The position numbers and the translations under genes were made by a program. The notes under the pieces are model-generated. The model was not told the DNA's origin. It made no database searches and worked only from the letters and a program-made list of their open reading frames with translations. A stretch of 64,000 nucleotides of DNA from CAIUGU01 sp965279735 (GTDB taxonomy: Bacteria; Pseudomonadota; Gammaproteobacteria; Steroidobacterales; Steroidobacteraceae), in contig OZ257260.1 of the NCBI GenBank assembly GCA_965279735.1, positions 1,302,001 through 1,366,000 on the forward strand, given 5' to 3'. Below, piece by piece: positions 1-8,873 of this stretch (the first letter of the stretch is position 1; the number at the start of each line of letters is the position of its first letter).

Positions 1-202
1 CGCTGGCCTGCATGTTCTCGATCATCGCGAGACGCATCGACTCCGGCGTGCGGAAACCGAACACGCCAGGATTGCCGATGTTCAGCGAGATGATCTCGTG
101 GCCCATCCGCTCCATCTGCTGGGCTCGACGATTGAGCGTTCCACGGATTTCGTACTTGACGTTGCCAAGTCCTGAACTGGGACGGATGGATCGCTGCGGC
201 AT
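1..202 (-). CDS. PLP-dependent class I aminotransferase (alanine/aspartate type), N-terminal part
   Basis: This is the first 67 codons of a minus-strand gene whose remainder lies beyond the left edge of the window. The peptide starts MPQRSIRPSS and carries KYEIRGTLNRRAQQME followed by ISLNIGNPGVFGF. That pattern matches the N-terminus of AlaA-like fold-type I aminotransferases, where the IGNP segment contacts the substrate and coenzyme. It would catalyse transamination between an amino acid and 2-oxoglutarate or pyruvate. It lies 34 bp downstream of the peroxiredoxin gene in the same direction, so co-transcription is possible. The exact substrate cannot be judged from this fragment. Confidence 0.75.
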   Translation of the reverse strand, partial: MPQRSIRPSSGLGNVKYEIRGTLNRRAQQMERMGHEIISLNIGNPGVFGFRTPESMRLAMIENMQAS

Positions 203-236
203 GATGGCGGACCTGTAGAAAAAGCTGACGATCGAA

Positions 237-719
237 TCAGAGCTGCGTCAGGACGTGCTCGGCGCTCGAGACCTTGAATTCGCCGGGACCTTCGACGTTG
301 ACGTTCTTCACTACGCCGTCCTTGACGACGAGGGAGAAACGTTTGCCGCGCAATCCCATGCCGAAGCCGGTGGCGTCGAGATCGAGCCCCAGCGCCTTGG
401 CGTAGTCGCCATTGCCGTCAGCCAGCATCAGCACGTTGTCGCCGACACCGGAGGACTTGCCCCAGGCATTCATGACGAACACATCGTTCACGGCCATGCA
501 GGCGATCGTATCGACGCCCTTCGCCTTGATATCCCCTGCACTCTGCACGAAGCCCGGCAGATGCTTGGCATCGCACGTGGGCGTAAACGCACCGGGCACC
601 GAAAACAGCACGACCGTCTTGCCCTTGAAGAGCTGGTCGGTGGTCATCTTCTGCGGACCGTCCTTCGACATGTAGCCGAGGGTACCTGCAGGCATCTGGT
701 CGCCAACTTTGATCGTCAT
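237..719 (-). CDS. Peroxiredoxin, Prx5/redoxin type
   Basis: The product is a 160-residue thiol peroxidase that would reduce hydrogen peroxide and organic hydroperoxides in the cytoplasm. The peroxidatic cysteine is C49 in the motif PGAFTPTCDAKHLPGF, which is diagnostic of the Prx5 class. A second cysteine is present at C74 (TIACMAVND). The length matches the family (about 160-167 residues) and there is no signal peptide. It sits 39 bp downstream of ilvD on the same strand. The reductant (glutaredoxin or thioredoxin) is not encoded nearby, and no fused glutaredoxin domain is present. Confidence 0.92.
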   Translation of the reverse strand: MTIKVGDQMPAGTLGYMSKDGPQKMTTDQLFKGKTVVLFSVPGAFTPTCDAKHLPGFVQSAGDIKAKGVDTIACMAVNDVFVMNAWGKSSGVGDNVLMLADGNGDYAKALGLDLDATGFGMGLRGKRFSLVVKDGVVKNVNVEGPGEFKVSSAEHVLTQL

Positions 720-758
720 CGCGGACTCCTTCGAACTTGTAACCCGGGCTTGTTTAAG

Positions 759-2465
759 TCATGAATCCTGATCGGTCACGGCGCCCAGGGAGGCACTGCT
801 GACCGACCGTGCATACTTGGCCAGAACGCCGCGCGTGGCGTAGGGAGCTGGACGTTGCCAGCCGGCGCGACGATTCTCCAGCTCTTTCCCGCTGACGTCG
901 AGATCGATCGTACGCGCAACCGCATCGATCCTGATGCGATCCCCGTCCCGTACGAGCGCGATGACGCCACCGACAGCAGCTTCCGGGGAGATATGGCCCA
1001 CGACGAAGCCGCGGCTGCCGCCTGAAAAGCGGCCATCGGTGATCAGTGCCACTTTGCCGGCCAGCCCTTGCCCAGCGATGGCACTCGTCGGGCTCAGCAT
1101 TTCGCGCATGCCCGGCCCACCCTGGGGGCCTTCATAGCGTATGACGACGACATCGCCCGCGACGACCTTCCCGTCCAGGATCGACTGCAGCGCCTTTTCT
1201 TCGCCGTCGAATACGCGCGCCGTGCCGGTGAAAGTCAGGCCTTCCTTGCCGGTGATCTTCGCGACCGAGCCTTCGGCGGCGAGATTGCCGTAAAGCACCA
1301 CGAGGTGGCTCTCGGCCTTGATCGGATCGCTGAGCGCATGAACGATGTCCTGGTGACGCGGATAAGGCTTCACCGACTTCAGGTTCTGCGCAAGCGTCTT
1401 GCCGGACACGGTCAGGCAGTCACCATGCAACAGGCCGGCGTCCAGTAGGGTTTTCATGAGCGGCTGGATGCCGCCGATGGCGATCAGTTCCGACATCGAA
1501 TATTGGCCGCTGGGACGCAGGTCAGCCAGGACCGGCACACGTTTGCCGATGCGCGTGAAGTCATCGAGTTCGAGCGGCACATTGGCCGCGTGGGCGATGG
1601 CCAGCAGGTGCAGGACCAGGTTGGTTGAACCCCCGAGAGCGATTGCCACGGTGATCGCATTCTCGAACGCCTTGCGGGTCAGGATCTGCGAAGGGACGAT
1701 GCCGGCTTTCGCCAGTTTCACCACCGCTTTGGCGGCATCACGACAGTCCTGCAGCTTGTGGCGTGACACCGCTTCCTGCGCCGAGCTGTTGGGCAAGCTC
1801 ATGCCGAGCGCCTCGATGGCCGAGGCCATGGTGTTCGCCGTGTACATGCCGCCGCAGCTACCGGGGCCTGGAATCGCCGTCTTTTCGACGTCGAGCATTT
1901 CGCGTTCGGAGATCGTGCCCGCCGCCCGCGCACCAACGGCCTCGAACACCGAAATGATGTCGCGGCGTTTCTTGCCCGTCTTGATGCTGCCGCCGTAGAC
2001 GAACACCGCAGGCCGGTCGAGTCGTGCCAGCGCCATCATGCAGCCCGGCATGTTCTTGTCGCAGCCGCCGATGGCGATGATGCCGTCGAACCCTTGAGCA
2101 CCCGTGACTGCCTCGATCGAGTCGGCAATGATTTCGCGCGATACCAGCGAATAGCGCATGCCCGGCGTGCCGTTCGATATGCCGTCCGACACCGTGATGG
2201 TGCCGAACGTCGTGCTCTTGCCGCCCGACTTGTCCACCGCATCGGCCGCCGCCTTCGCCAGCTTGTCGATATGCATGTTGCACGGCGTGAGATTGCTCCA
2301 CGTCGAGGCGATGCCGATCGACGGCTTTTTGAAATCGCGGTCGGTGTAGCCGACGGCCCGGAGCATCGACCGGCTTGGCGCCTGCTTGAGGCCATCCACG
2401 ACGACACTCGAGTAACGACGACCAGCGTTGGCGGAGGAAGCGGTTTTTTTCTTGCGGGTGGCCAT
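759..2465 (-). CDS. ilvD: Dihydroxy-acid dehydratase
   Basis: The 568-residue enzyme dehydrates 2,3-dihydroxy-isovalerate and 2,3-dihydroxy-3-methylvalerate to the 2-keto acids of the valine and isoleucine pathways. Three cluster-binding cysteines are visible at C62 (TPCNMH), C135 (GGCDKNMPG) and C204 (GPGSCGGMYTANTM). The length fits the shorter branch of the IlvD/Edd family rather than the 616-residue E. coli form. The lysine-rich start (MATRKKK) has no obvious signal. It is transcribed toward the window start behind an EamA exporter and is physically separate from the ilvC operon at 5.3 kb, so its regulation probably differs. Confidence 0.96.
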   Translation of the reverse strand: MATRKKKTASSANAGRRYSSVVVDGLKQAPSRSMLRAVGYTDRDFKKPSIGIASTWSNLTPCNMHIDKLAKAAADAVDKSGGKSTTFGTITVSDGISNGTPGMRYSLVSREIIADSIEAVTGAQGFDGIIAIGGCDKNMPGCMMALARLDRPAVFVYGGSIKTGKKRRDIISVFEAVGARAAGTISEREMLDVEKTAIPGPGSCGGMYTANTMASAIEALGMSLPNSSAQEAVSRHKLQDCRDAAKAVVKLAKAGIVPSQILTRKAFENAITVAIALGGSTNLVLHLLAIAHAANVPLELDDFTRIGKRVPVLADLRPSGQYSMSELIAIGGIQPLMKTLLDAGLLHGDCLTVSGKTLAQNLKSVKPYPRHQDIVHALSDPIKAESHLVVLYGNLAAEGSVAKITGKEGLTFTGTARVFDGEEKALQSILDGKVVAGDVVVIRYEGPQGGPGMREMLSPTSAIAGQGLAGKVALITDGRFSGGSRGFVVGHISPEAAVGGVIALVRDGDRIRIDAVARTIDLDVSGKELENRRAGWQRPAPYATRGVLAKYARSVSSASLGAVTDQDS

Positions 2466-2504
2466 GGGAAGTGAATCAACGAAAAGGGGCCGGGATTGTA
2501 CTGC

Positions 2505-3377
2505 TCAGGTACCGGTATCGACCATCCGTCTGTCGCGCAGGGCGACGATGAAGACGCCAGTCAGGGTAATGGCCCCGCCCACGAGCATTCGCGGGGTGAG
2601 CTGGTCATCGAGCAGCGTCACGCCAAAGAGAATGCTGAAGATCGGCGACAACAGGGTCAGCGGGGCGACGCTGGTCACCGGATAACGCTGGATCAGATAG
2701 AACATCAGGCTGTGGGCCAGCAGGCTGTTGATGAGCGCCGTGAACAGCACCGCGCCCCAACCCGGCAGGCCGGCTTGCTGAATTGCCGTCCATTGATTGT
2801 CCTCGAATATCAGCGAAAGCAAGGCGAGCACCGGCCAGCTCGTCAGGGCCAGCCAGGCCTGAAGCTGCAGTGGGCCGACTCCTGAGAGACGCTTGATATA
2901 GACGAGCCCGAGGGAGGCGAACACGCAGGACAGGATGACAAGACCAAGACCCTGCCAGTACTCGGCGACACCCGGATCGAACGCGATCAGGGCCACGCCG
3001 CCGAAGGCCAGCGCAATCCCGAGAATCCGCCGCCAACGGATGGTTTCGCCCAGCATCCACACCGATAGCAGAGTCGTGATCGGCACGCCGAGCTGGGTGG
3101 CGATGGCGACCGTCGAGACATCGTGGGCCAGCGACAGCCCTGTGAACAGCAACGCGAATTGCAGGGAACCGCTGAGCAACGCCGCCAGCAGGAGGGTTTG
3201 CATCTGCCCGCGGAAAAGCCGCAGGAACGGCAGCGTCACCACACTCAGCAGGCCGAACCGCAGCGCGGTAAACAGGATAGGCGGCAGCTCGGCTACACCT
3301 ACCTTCGCGGCAATCAGATTGAAGCCCCAGCACGCCGTGACGAGGATCAGCAGCCCCAGGTCGCGTGGGGAAAGCAC
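2505..3377 (-). CDS. EamA/DMT-family exporter
   Basis: The product is a 290-residue inner-membrane protein of about ten hydrophobic helices with two EamA repeats, resembling the O-acetylserine/cysteine exporter EamA (early motif ACWGFNLIAAKVG). I place the start at GTG 3377, giving VLSPRDLGLLIL. The reading frame is open upstream but runs inside the aminopeptidase gene, and this start lies one base after the aminopeptidase stop codon, which suggests translational coupling. It precedes ilvD by 39 bp. A role in metabolite or amino acid export is likely by family, but the substrate is unknown. Confidence 0.85.
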   Translation of the reverse strand: MLSPRDLGLLILVTACWGFNLIAAKVGVAELPPILFTALRFGLLSVVTLPFLRLFRGQMQTLLLAALLSGSLQFALLFTGLSLAHDVSTVAIATQLGVPITTLLSVWMLGETIRWRRILGIALAFGGVALIAFDPGVAEYWQGLGLVILSCVFASLGLVYIKRLSGVGPLQLQAWLALTSWPVLALLSLIFEDNQWTAIQQAGLPGWGAVLFTALINSLLAHSLMFYLIQRYPVTSVAPLTLLSPIFSILFGVTLLDDQLTPRMLVGGAITLTGVFIVALRDRRMVDTGT

Positions 3378-3378
3378 C

Positions 3379-4737
3379 TCAGGCGGGATAGCGTGCCTTG
3401 AGGTAGGCGTACAGCGCCCGCACACCTTGGGCTTCCGCCCCGACCGGTCGTCCCGGACGCTCCCGCGGATTCCAGCCGTAAAGGTCGATGTGCAGCCAGT
3501 GCCGGGCCTCGGCAACAAAGCGTTTCAGGAACAGCCCGCCGATGATCGCGCCCGAAAAACCCGAGCTCGAGACGTTGTTGAGATCGGCAATCTTGCTGGC
3601 CAGTTCGTCGTCGTAACCAGGCCAGAGCGGCAGCTGCCACAACGGATCGGATTCCGCCGCGGCAATCTCCAGCACCGATCTTGCGAGCGCATCGTCGCTG
3701 GCGAACAGCGCTGGCAGTTCCGGTCCCAGCGCTACACGCGCGGCTCCGGTCAGGGTGGCCATATCGATCAGCAGGTCCGGGCGTTCGGCATCGGCCAAAG
3801 CCAGCCCATCGGCCAGCACGAGGCGGCCTTCAGCATCGGTATTGCCCACTTCGACCTGCAGGCCCTTGCGGGTATCGAGAACATCGCCGGGACGAAAGGC
3901 ATTGCCGCCGACGGCATTTTCCACCGCAGGGATGACTACGTGGAGCCGTACTGGAAGCTTTGCATCCATGACCAGCTGTGCCAACGCCAGAACGCAGGCT
4001 GCCCCGCCCATGTCCTTTTTCATCAACAGCATTGCTGCCGCGGGTTTGAGGTCGAGGCCGCCGGAATCGAAACACACCCCTTTGCCCACGAGTGAGACAC
4101 GGGGATGGTCGGGATTGCCCCAATGGAGTTCAACGACCCTTGGTGCCACGGTGCTCGCGCGGCCGACCGCATGCACCGCCGGAAATCCCGCGAGCAATTC
4201 ATCGCCGATGTATTCACGAATGACGGCGCCATAACGATTGCCGACCTCGGCGATCGCAGACCCAAGCTGGTCGGGCAACAGATGACTGGCCGGAGTATTG
4301 ATGAGGTTGCGGGCCAGCGAGCAGGCGTTGTGGATCCGGGAAACTTCGGCACCATCGACGCCAGCGGGAAGGGTCAGCCGCACCGATCGCACCGTACCTG
4401 CGTCGCGGCGGAAGCGGTCAAACCGGTACTGACCGTAAGCCCATCCCAGCGCAAACTGTTCAGCGGCTTTTTTTCCGAGCGCACTCACCAGATGGTAGTC
4501 GCCCTCGGGCAAACGCTCTGCAAGCCCGGACACATGCCATAGAGAGAGTTCTTCGCCGGCTGAGCGCTTGCCAAGCCCGCAGACCGCGGCGATGGGTACC
4601 CCGTCATTGCCTGGCAATAGCTGGACCTTGCTGCGCTCGCCACGGAAACCGCTGGCCTGCAACCACGAACGCACCCCCGGGGGCTGGGCATTCCGCCACG
4701 CCTCGTACTGGTCCTCGTACAAAACATGAATGGGCAT
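3379..4737 (-). CDS. Leucyl aminopeptidase family protein (peptidase M17)
   Basis: This two-zinc/manganese aminopeptidase removes N-terminal residues from peptides in the cytoplasm. The catalytic half is clear: GKGVCFDSGGLDLKP supplies metal-binding Lys/Asp and NTDAEGRLVLADGL supplies Asp/Glu ligands and the catalytic Arg. The start is uncertain. I use the ATG at 4737 (MPIHVLYEDQ), giving 452 residues, which suits the shorter M17 group. ATGs at 4767 and 4776 are alternatives, and none has a strong Shine-Dalgarno sequence. The longer open frame up to 4905 crosses a 12-bp tandem repeat and looks non-coding. It is closely linked to the downstream EamA exporter. Confidence 0.9.
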   Translation of the reverse strand: MPIHVLYEDQYEAWRNAQPPGVRSWLQASGFRGERSKVQLLPGNDGVPIAAVCGLGKRSAGEELSLWHVSGLAERLPEGDYHLVSALGKKAAEQFALGWAYGQYRFDRFRRDAGTVRSVRLTLPAGVDGAEVSRIHNACSLARNLINTPASHLLPDQLGSAIAEVGNRYGAVIREYIGDELLAGFPAVHAVGRASTVAPRVVELHWGNPDHPRVSLVGKGVCFDSGGLDLKPAAAMLLMKKDMGGAACVLALAQLVMDAKLPVRLHVVIPAVENAVGGNAFRPGDVLDTRKGLQVEVGNTDAEGRLVLADGLALADAERPDLLIDMATLTGAARVALGPELPALFASDDALARSVLEIAAAESDPLWQLPLWPGYDDELASKIADLNNVSSSGFSGAIIGGLFLKRFVAEARHWLHIDLYGWNPRERPGRPVGAEAQGVRALYAYLKARYPA

Positions 4738-4928
4738 GGAGCCCGTGTTGATACTGCTATTGAACATGGAGGTCATGAATGTCGGGTACCGATGAGGCAG
4801 ACCTGAATGGCAAGGCAAGACCCAAGGCAACACCCAAGGCAACACATGGGGATCGGCCAGGGATCGATTTGAAGGTGCGGCTCTTCCCTCAAGGATATCA
4901 GCCAAAGCACTTCAGGATGCTTCTAGGG

Positions 4929-4957
4929 TTGACAGCCCGGTAGCGCTGTGATGCCAT
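4929..4957 (+). promoter_or_regulatory. Possible promoter of the ilvC attenuator transcript
   Basis: A consensus -35 hexamer TTGACA occurs at 4929-4934. The sequence 17 bp later (TGCCAT) is a poor -10, so this is only a candidate. If it is used, the transcript would begin only a few bases before the leader ORF at 4972. Confidence 0.3.
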
Positions 4958-4971
4958 GCGTGAATAAGCCT

Positions 4972-5061
4972 ATGTTAAGATTCGCGCTTCAATTTTCCTG
5001 CTTCCCTGTCGGCGTTCTGCTGGTCGGGGTACCTCTGGTTGGGCGGAGGCGCGGGACCTGA
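4972..5061 (+). CDS. ilvC operon leader peptide (Val/Leu-rich)
   Basis: This is a 29-codon ORF, ATG 4972 to TGA 5061, reading MLRFALQFSC then FPVGVLLVGVPLVG then RRRGT. Within 13 residues it places five valines and three leucines, the end products of the pathway encoded downstream. A terminator hairpin follows 36 bp after its stop codon and ilvC begins 198 bp after it. This arrangement is that of classical ribosome-stalling attenuators such as the enterobacterial ilvG leader. The GCGGG at 5051-5055, near the end of the leader ORF, can pair with CCCGC at 5101-5105 in the 5' arm of the terminator, giving a plausible antiterminator when ribosomes stall at the Val/Leu codons. The ribosome-binding site is weak. 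The function is inferred from composition and position. Confidence 0.7.
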   Translation: MLRFALQFSCFPVGVLLVGVPLVGRRRGT

Positions 5062-5096
5062 GTTAACGAAGCCGATTCAAGACTTGAGTTAAACAG

Positions 5097-5135
5097 GAAC
5101 CCCGCACCGGCAGCACCGTGGCGGGGTTCTCTTTT
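5097..5135 (+). terminator. Attenuator terminator upstream of ilvC
   Basis: A 9-bp stem pairs GAACCCCGC (5097-5105) with GCGGGGTTC (5121-5129) around a 15-nt loop and is followed by TCTTTT. It lies between the leader peptide and ilvC, where it would stop transcription when branched-chain aminoacyl-tRNAs are plentiful. Confidence 0.75.
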
Positions 5136-5259
5136 GGTGACGGCACGAAAGCGGCCACGAATTTGCCTTGCATCGATTGACGGATTCAGAGCCTGCACCC
5201 GGGATGGCCCGCCAGGCACCAGATAGACAAGATGGATACAACGTTCAGGAGTTTCGCTC

Positions 5260-6246
5260 ATGCAGATTTATTCCCAGAAGGACGTCAACAAGAAAGCGCT
5301 CAAGGGCGCGCGAATCGTGATCCTGGGCTATGGTAGCCAGGGTCGCGCGCACGCACTCAACCTCAAGGACAGCGGGTTCGACGTCGTGGTGGGTGTACGC
5401 AAAGGTGGCGATAGCTGGACCAAGGCGAAGAAGGATGGCCTTAAAGTAGCCGAGCCTGCCGAAGCCGTGAAAGGCGCGCACCTCATCGCCATGCTCGTCC
5501 CCGATCTCGCCCAGAAAGATCTGTACAAGGATGTCGTCGCGAACATTCCGAAGGGCGCCACGCTCCTTTTCGCGCACGGTTTCAACATCCACTTCAAGCA
5601 GATCAAGCCGCGCAAGGATCTGGACGTCGTGCTGATCGCACCGAAGGGCCCGGGCGCCCTCGTCCGTCGTCAGTTCGAACAGGGTCGCGGCGTGCCCGCC
5701 CTCCTTGCCGTCTACCAGGACGCGACGAAGAACGCGCGTGACAACGCCCTCGCCTATGCACACGGCATCGGCGGCACCCGTGGCGGTGTTCTCGTGACAA
5801 CGTTTGCCGAAGAGACGGAAACGGACCTGTTCGGCGAGCAGGCTGTGCTCTGCGGCGGCGCTACCGAACTCGTGCTCAAGGGCTTCGAGACGCTGGTGGA
5901 AGCCGGTTACCAGCCCCAGGTGGCCTACTACGAAGTCCTGCACGAACTGAAGCTGATCGTCGACCTGCTGCATGAAGGCGGTCTGGCCAAGATGCACAAG
6001 TTCATCAGCGATACGGCGAAGTACGGCGACCTGACGCGCGGTCCCCGCATCGTCAATGCGGCTACGAAGAAGGAAATGCGCAAGGTTCTCAAGGAAATCC
6101 AGGACGGCAAGTTTGCCCGCCAGTGGATCAAGGAGAGCAAGACGGGCATGAAGAAGTACAAGAAGATGATGGACAAGGACCTGAAGCACCCGATCGAGAA
6201 GGTCGGCGCGCAGCTCCGGGCCCGCATGCCCTGGCTGAACAGCTGA
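5260..6246 (+). CDS. ilvC: Ketol-acid reductoisomerase (NADP+), class I
   Basis: The 328-residue enzyme isomerises and reduces acetolactate and acetohydroxybutyrate, the second step of valine and isoleucine synthesis. The Rossmann motif GYGSQGRAHALNLKDSG is near residue 24. The Mg-binding acidic residues lie in FAEETETDLFGEQ and YYEVLHELKL, and the catalytic histidine is in FAHGFNIH. The length is that of the short class I enzyme. An AGGAG Shine-Dalgarno precedes the ATG. It is the first structural gene of ilvC-leuA-ilvE-leuCDB and is followed by leuA after 16 bp. Control by the upstream leader and terminator is likely. Confidence 0.97.
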   Translation: MQIYSQKDVNKKALKGARIVILGYGSQGRAHALNLKDSGFDVVVGVRKGGDSWTKAKKDGLKVAEPAEAVKGAHLIAMLVPDLAQKDLYKDVVANIPKGATLLFAHGFNIHFKQIKPRKDLDVVLIAPKGPGALVRRQFEQGRGVPALLAVYQDATKNARDNALAYAHGIGGTRGGVLVTTFAEETETDLFGEQAVLCGGATELVLKGFETLVEAGYQPQVAYYEVLHELKLIVDLLHEGGLAKMHKFISDTAKYGDLTRGPRIVNAATKKEMRKVLKEIQDGKFARQWIKESKTGMKKYKKMMDKDLKHPIEKVGAQLRARMPWLNS

Positions 6247-6262
6247 GGCCTGGCCCGACTTC

Positions 6263-7849
6263 ATGACGCAACCGGACCCTGCCAAAGTCCTGATCTTCGA
6301 CACGACGCTGCGTGACGGCGAGCAGTCCCCGGGCTGCAGCATGACGCAGCCCGAGAAGCTGCGAGTGGCCCGCGCACTTGCAGAGCTCGGTGTCGATGTG
6401 ATCGAGGCAGGGTTCCCGGTGGCATCCCGCGGCGACTGGGAGTCCGTCAACGCGATTGCCCGTGAAATCCACGGGCCGGCCATTGCCGGACTCGCCCGCT
6501 GCAACAAGGACGACATCGAAACGGCATGGCGCGCCGTCAAGGATGCGGACCGCCCTCGCCTCCATGTCTTTCTCGCGACCAGCGCCATCCATCGTCAGTA
6601 CAAGCTGAACATGGCGAAGGAAGAAATCATTCGCCTCGCTGTCGATGGCGTGAAGATGGCGCGCGACCTGTGCGATGACGTGGAGTTTTCTCCCGAAGAC
6701 GCCTCGCGCACGGAACTCGAGTTTCTCGCGGAAGTGGTCGAAGCTGTCGTTGCGGCAGGCGCCACTACCGTGAACGTTCCCGATACGGTCGGTTACACCG
6801 TGCCCGAGGAATTCCACGAGGTCTTCGCCTATCTCAAGCGCAATGTCCGCGGCATCGACAAGATCGTGTTGTCAGTCCACTGTCACGACGATCTCGGTAT
6901 GGCCGTTGCCAACAGCCTTGCAGCCGTGCGCGCCGGTGCGCGCCAGGTCGAGTGCACGATCAACGGCATCGGCGAACGTGCGGGCAACTGCTCGCTCGAA
7001 GAAATCGTGATGGCGCTGAAAACGCGCGAAAGCTTTTTCGGTTTGCACACCGGCGTGCAGACGAACCGCCTGTACCCCACCAGCCGCATCGTCTCGCAGA
7101 TCACCGGCATGCCTGTGCCCCGCAACAAGGCGATCATCGGCGAGAACGCGTTCGCCCACGAGTCGGGCATTCACCAGCACGGCATGCTCCGGCACGCCTC
7201 GACCTACGAGATCATGCGTCCCCAGGACGTTGGTCTGTCCCGTACGAGCCTCGTGCTGGGCAAGCACAGTGGGCGCCATGCGTTCCGGGAACGGGTCAAG
7301 GAGCTGGGCTTCGAACTCGACGATGTGGAGTTCAACCGGGTATTCGAGGAATTCAAGGCGCTCGCGGACAAGAAGAAGGAATTGTTCGACGGCGACATCG
7401 AAGCGCTGGTGATGCACGCGGAATCAGGCGCTCCGGGCCCCTGGAATCTCGAGGCTGTCGAAGTCACTACCCGCAGCAACGCCGCTGCTTCCGCTTTTGT
7501 CAGGCTCCGGAATCGCGACGGCAAGGTATTCGAGCAGCGCACGACCGGCGACGGGCCCGTCGACGCAGCCATCAAGGGTATCGAGCAGATTACCGGCGTC
7601 ACGGTGCAGGTGAAGAAATTCGAGTTGCACAGCGTCTCGGGCGGCGAAGACGCCCAGGGCGAGGCAGTCATCACGGTTGAACAGAACGGCCGCGGTTATC
7701 GCGGCACGAGCGTCAGCACGGATATCGTGGAAGCCGCTGCCCATGCATTCCTGGAAGTAGTGAATCGCATCGAATCGACCCGTCTGACTGCCGAACGTAC
7801 TGGCGCGGAGCGGCGTGTGGTCGATCGCGATGCCGTGTCGGCGATCTGA
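6263..7849 (+). CDS. leuA: 2-isopropylmalate synthase
   Basis: The 528-residue enzyme condenses acetyl-CoA with 2-oxoisovalerate, the committed step of leucine synthesis. The N-terminal HMGL-like barrel shows FDTTLRDGEQSPGCSM, the metal-binding HCHDDLGMA and NGIGERAGN. The C-terminal part (after about residue 390) is the allosteric leucine-binding dimer domain, so feedback inhibition by leucine is expected. The length is that of full LeuA type 1. It sits second in the operon, and its substrate is made by IlvC and IlvD. Confidence 0.96.
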   Translation: MTQPDPAKVLIFDTTLRDGEQSPGCSMTQPEKLRVARALAELGVDVIEAGFPVASRGDWESVNAIAREIHGPAIAGLARCNKDDIETAWRAVKDADRPRLHVFLATSAIHRQYKLNMAKEEIIRLAVDGVKMARDLCDDVEFSPEDASRTELEFLAEVVEAVVAAGATTVNVPDTVGYTVPEEFHEVFAYLKRNVRGIDKIVLSVHCHDDLGMAVANSLAAVRAGARQVECTINGIGERAGNCSLEEIVMALKTRESFFGLHTGVQTNRLYPTSRIVSQITGMPVPRNKAIIGENAFAHESGIHQHGMLRHASTYEIMRPQDVGLSRTSLVLGKHSGRHAFRERVKELGFELDDVEFNRVFEEFKALADKKKELFDGDIEALVMHAESGAPGPWNLEAVEVTTRSNAAASAFVRLRNRDGKVFEQRTTGDGPVDAAIKGIEQITGVTVQVKKFELHSVSGGEDAQGEAVITVEQNGRGYRGTSVSTDIVEAAAHAFLEVVNRIESTRLTAERTGAERRVVDRDAVSAI

Positions 7850-7896
7850 TTCGAAGTTGGCGCGATGCCTTAGGCTTAGCTGAAGAGGTCCTTCCC

Positions 7897-8853
7897 ATGC
7901 CCATAGCAGAATCGAAATTCATCTGGCAGAACGGCAAGCTCATCCCCTGGGAAAAAGCCACCGTCCACGTCCTGACGCATGCACTGCACTATGGCTCCAC
8001 CGTATTCGAAGGTGTCCGTTCCTACGCGACGCCAAAGGGCCCGGTCATCTTCCGTCTGCAGGACCATACGCGCCGGCTGTTCGATTCAGCACGGATCTAT
8101 CGCATGGACATCCCTTACAGCGTTGCCGACATCAACTCGGCGTGCAAGCAGATCGTCACGGCGAACGACCTGACTCGCGGCGCCTACCTGCGTCCCTTCG
8201 CGTTTCGCGGCTATGGGGAGATCGGCGTTGCGCCGAAAATCTCGCCACCGATCGAAACCATCGTGGCCGGCTTCGAATGGGGGGCCTATCTCGGCGCAGA
8301 TGGCCTCGAGAATGGCATCGATGTGTGTGTTTCGTCCTGGCAGCGGCTTGCGCCAAACACCATTCCGGCCCTCGGCAAGGCAGCGGGCAATTACCTTTCG
8401 AGCCAGCTGATAAGCATGGAAGCCAAGCGGCTCGGTTTTGCCGAAGGCATCGGCCTTGGTGTGGATGGCAACGTGAGCGAAGGCGCTGGCGAAAACCTGT
8501 TCCTCGTGCGCGATGGCATTCTCTATACGCCGGGCGTCGCGAGCTCGATCCTGCAGGGGATCACCCGTGACTCGGTCATCAATCTCGCTCGCGAGCATGG
8601 CATTGAAGTTCGCGAGCAGTCGATTCCGCGTGAGATGCTGTACATCGCGGATGAAATCTTCCTGACTGGCACGGCAGCAGAAATCACGCCCGTTCGCTCA
8701 GTGGACCGGATCACCGTCGGCGCGGGTCGCCGTGGGCCCGTCACCGAAACGCTGCAGACCGCCTTCTTCGGGCTGTTCAACGGCAAGACGCCCGACAAGT
8801 GGGGCTGGCTCGAGCTGTGTCATGAACCCAAGGCAGTGGCCGCGACCGGCTGA
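7897..8853 (+). CDS. ilvE: Branched-chain amino acid aminotransferase
   Basis: This is a 318-residue fold-type IV PLP enzyme that catalyses the last step of leucine, isoleucine and valine synthesis with glutamate as donor. The PLP lysine is in the segment IPALGKAAGNYLSSQ, and LTGTAAEITPVRSVD is the typical phosphate/carboxylate-binding loop. The start ATG follows GAAGAGGTCC. It lies between leuA (47 bp) and leuC (20 bp), so it is part of the same transcription unit. D-amino acid transaminase or aminodeoxychorismate lyase, the other fold IV members, fit the context poorly. Confidence 0.95.
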   Translation: MPIAESKFIWQNGKLIPWEKATVHVLTHALHYGSTVFEGVRSYATPKGPVIFRLQDHTRRLFDSARIYRMDIPYSVADINSACKQIVTANDLTRGAYLRPFAFRGYGEIGVAPKISPPIETIVAGFEWGAYLGADGLENGIDVCVSSWQRLAPNTIPALGKAAGNYLSSQLISMEAKRLGFAEGIGLGVDGNVSEGAGENLFLVRDGILYTPGVASSILQGITRDSVINLAREHGIEVREQSIPREMLYIADEIFLTGTAAEITPVRSVDRITVGAGRRGPVTETLQTAFFGLFNGKTPDKWGWLELCHEPKAVAATG

Positions 8854-8873
8854 TCCGGCTTGAAGCAAAGACA

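Noticed and set aside
255..764. Plus-strand frame over the peroxiredoxin gene
   Set aside because: It is antisense to a gene with an intact PTC active site, and its peptide has no domain.
5245..6588. Minus-strand open frame over ilvC and leuA
   Set aside because: It overlaps two well-supported genes in antisense.
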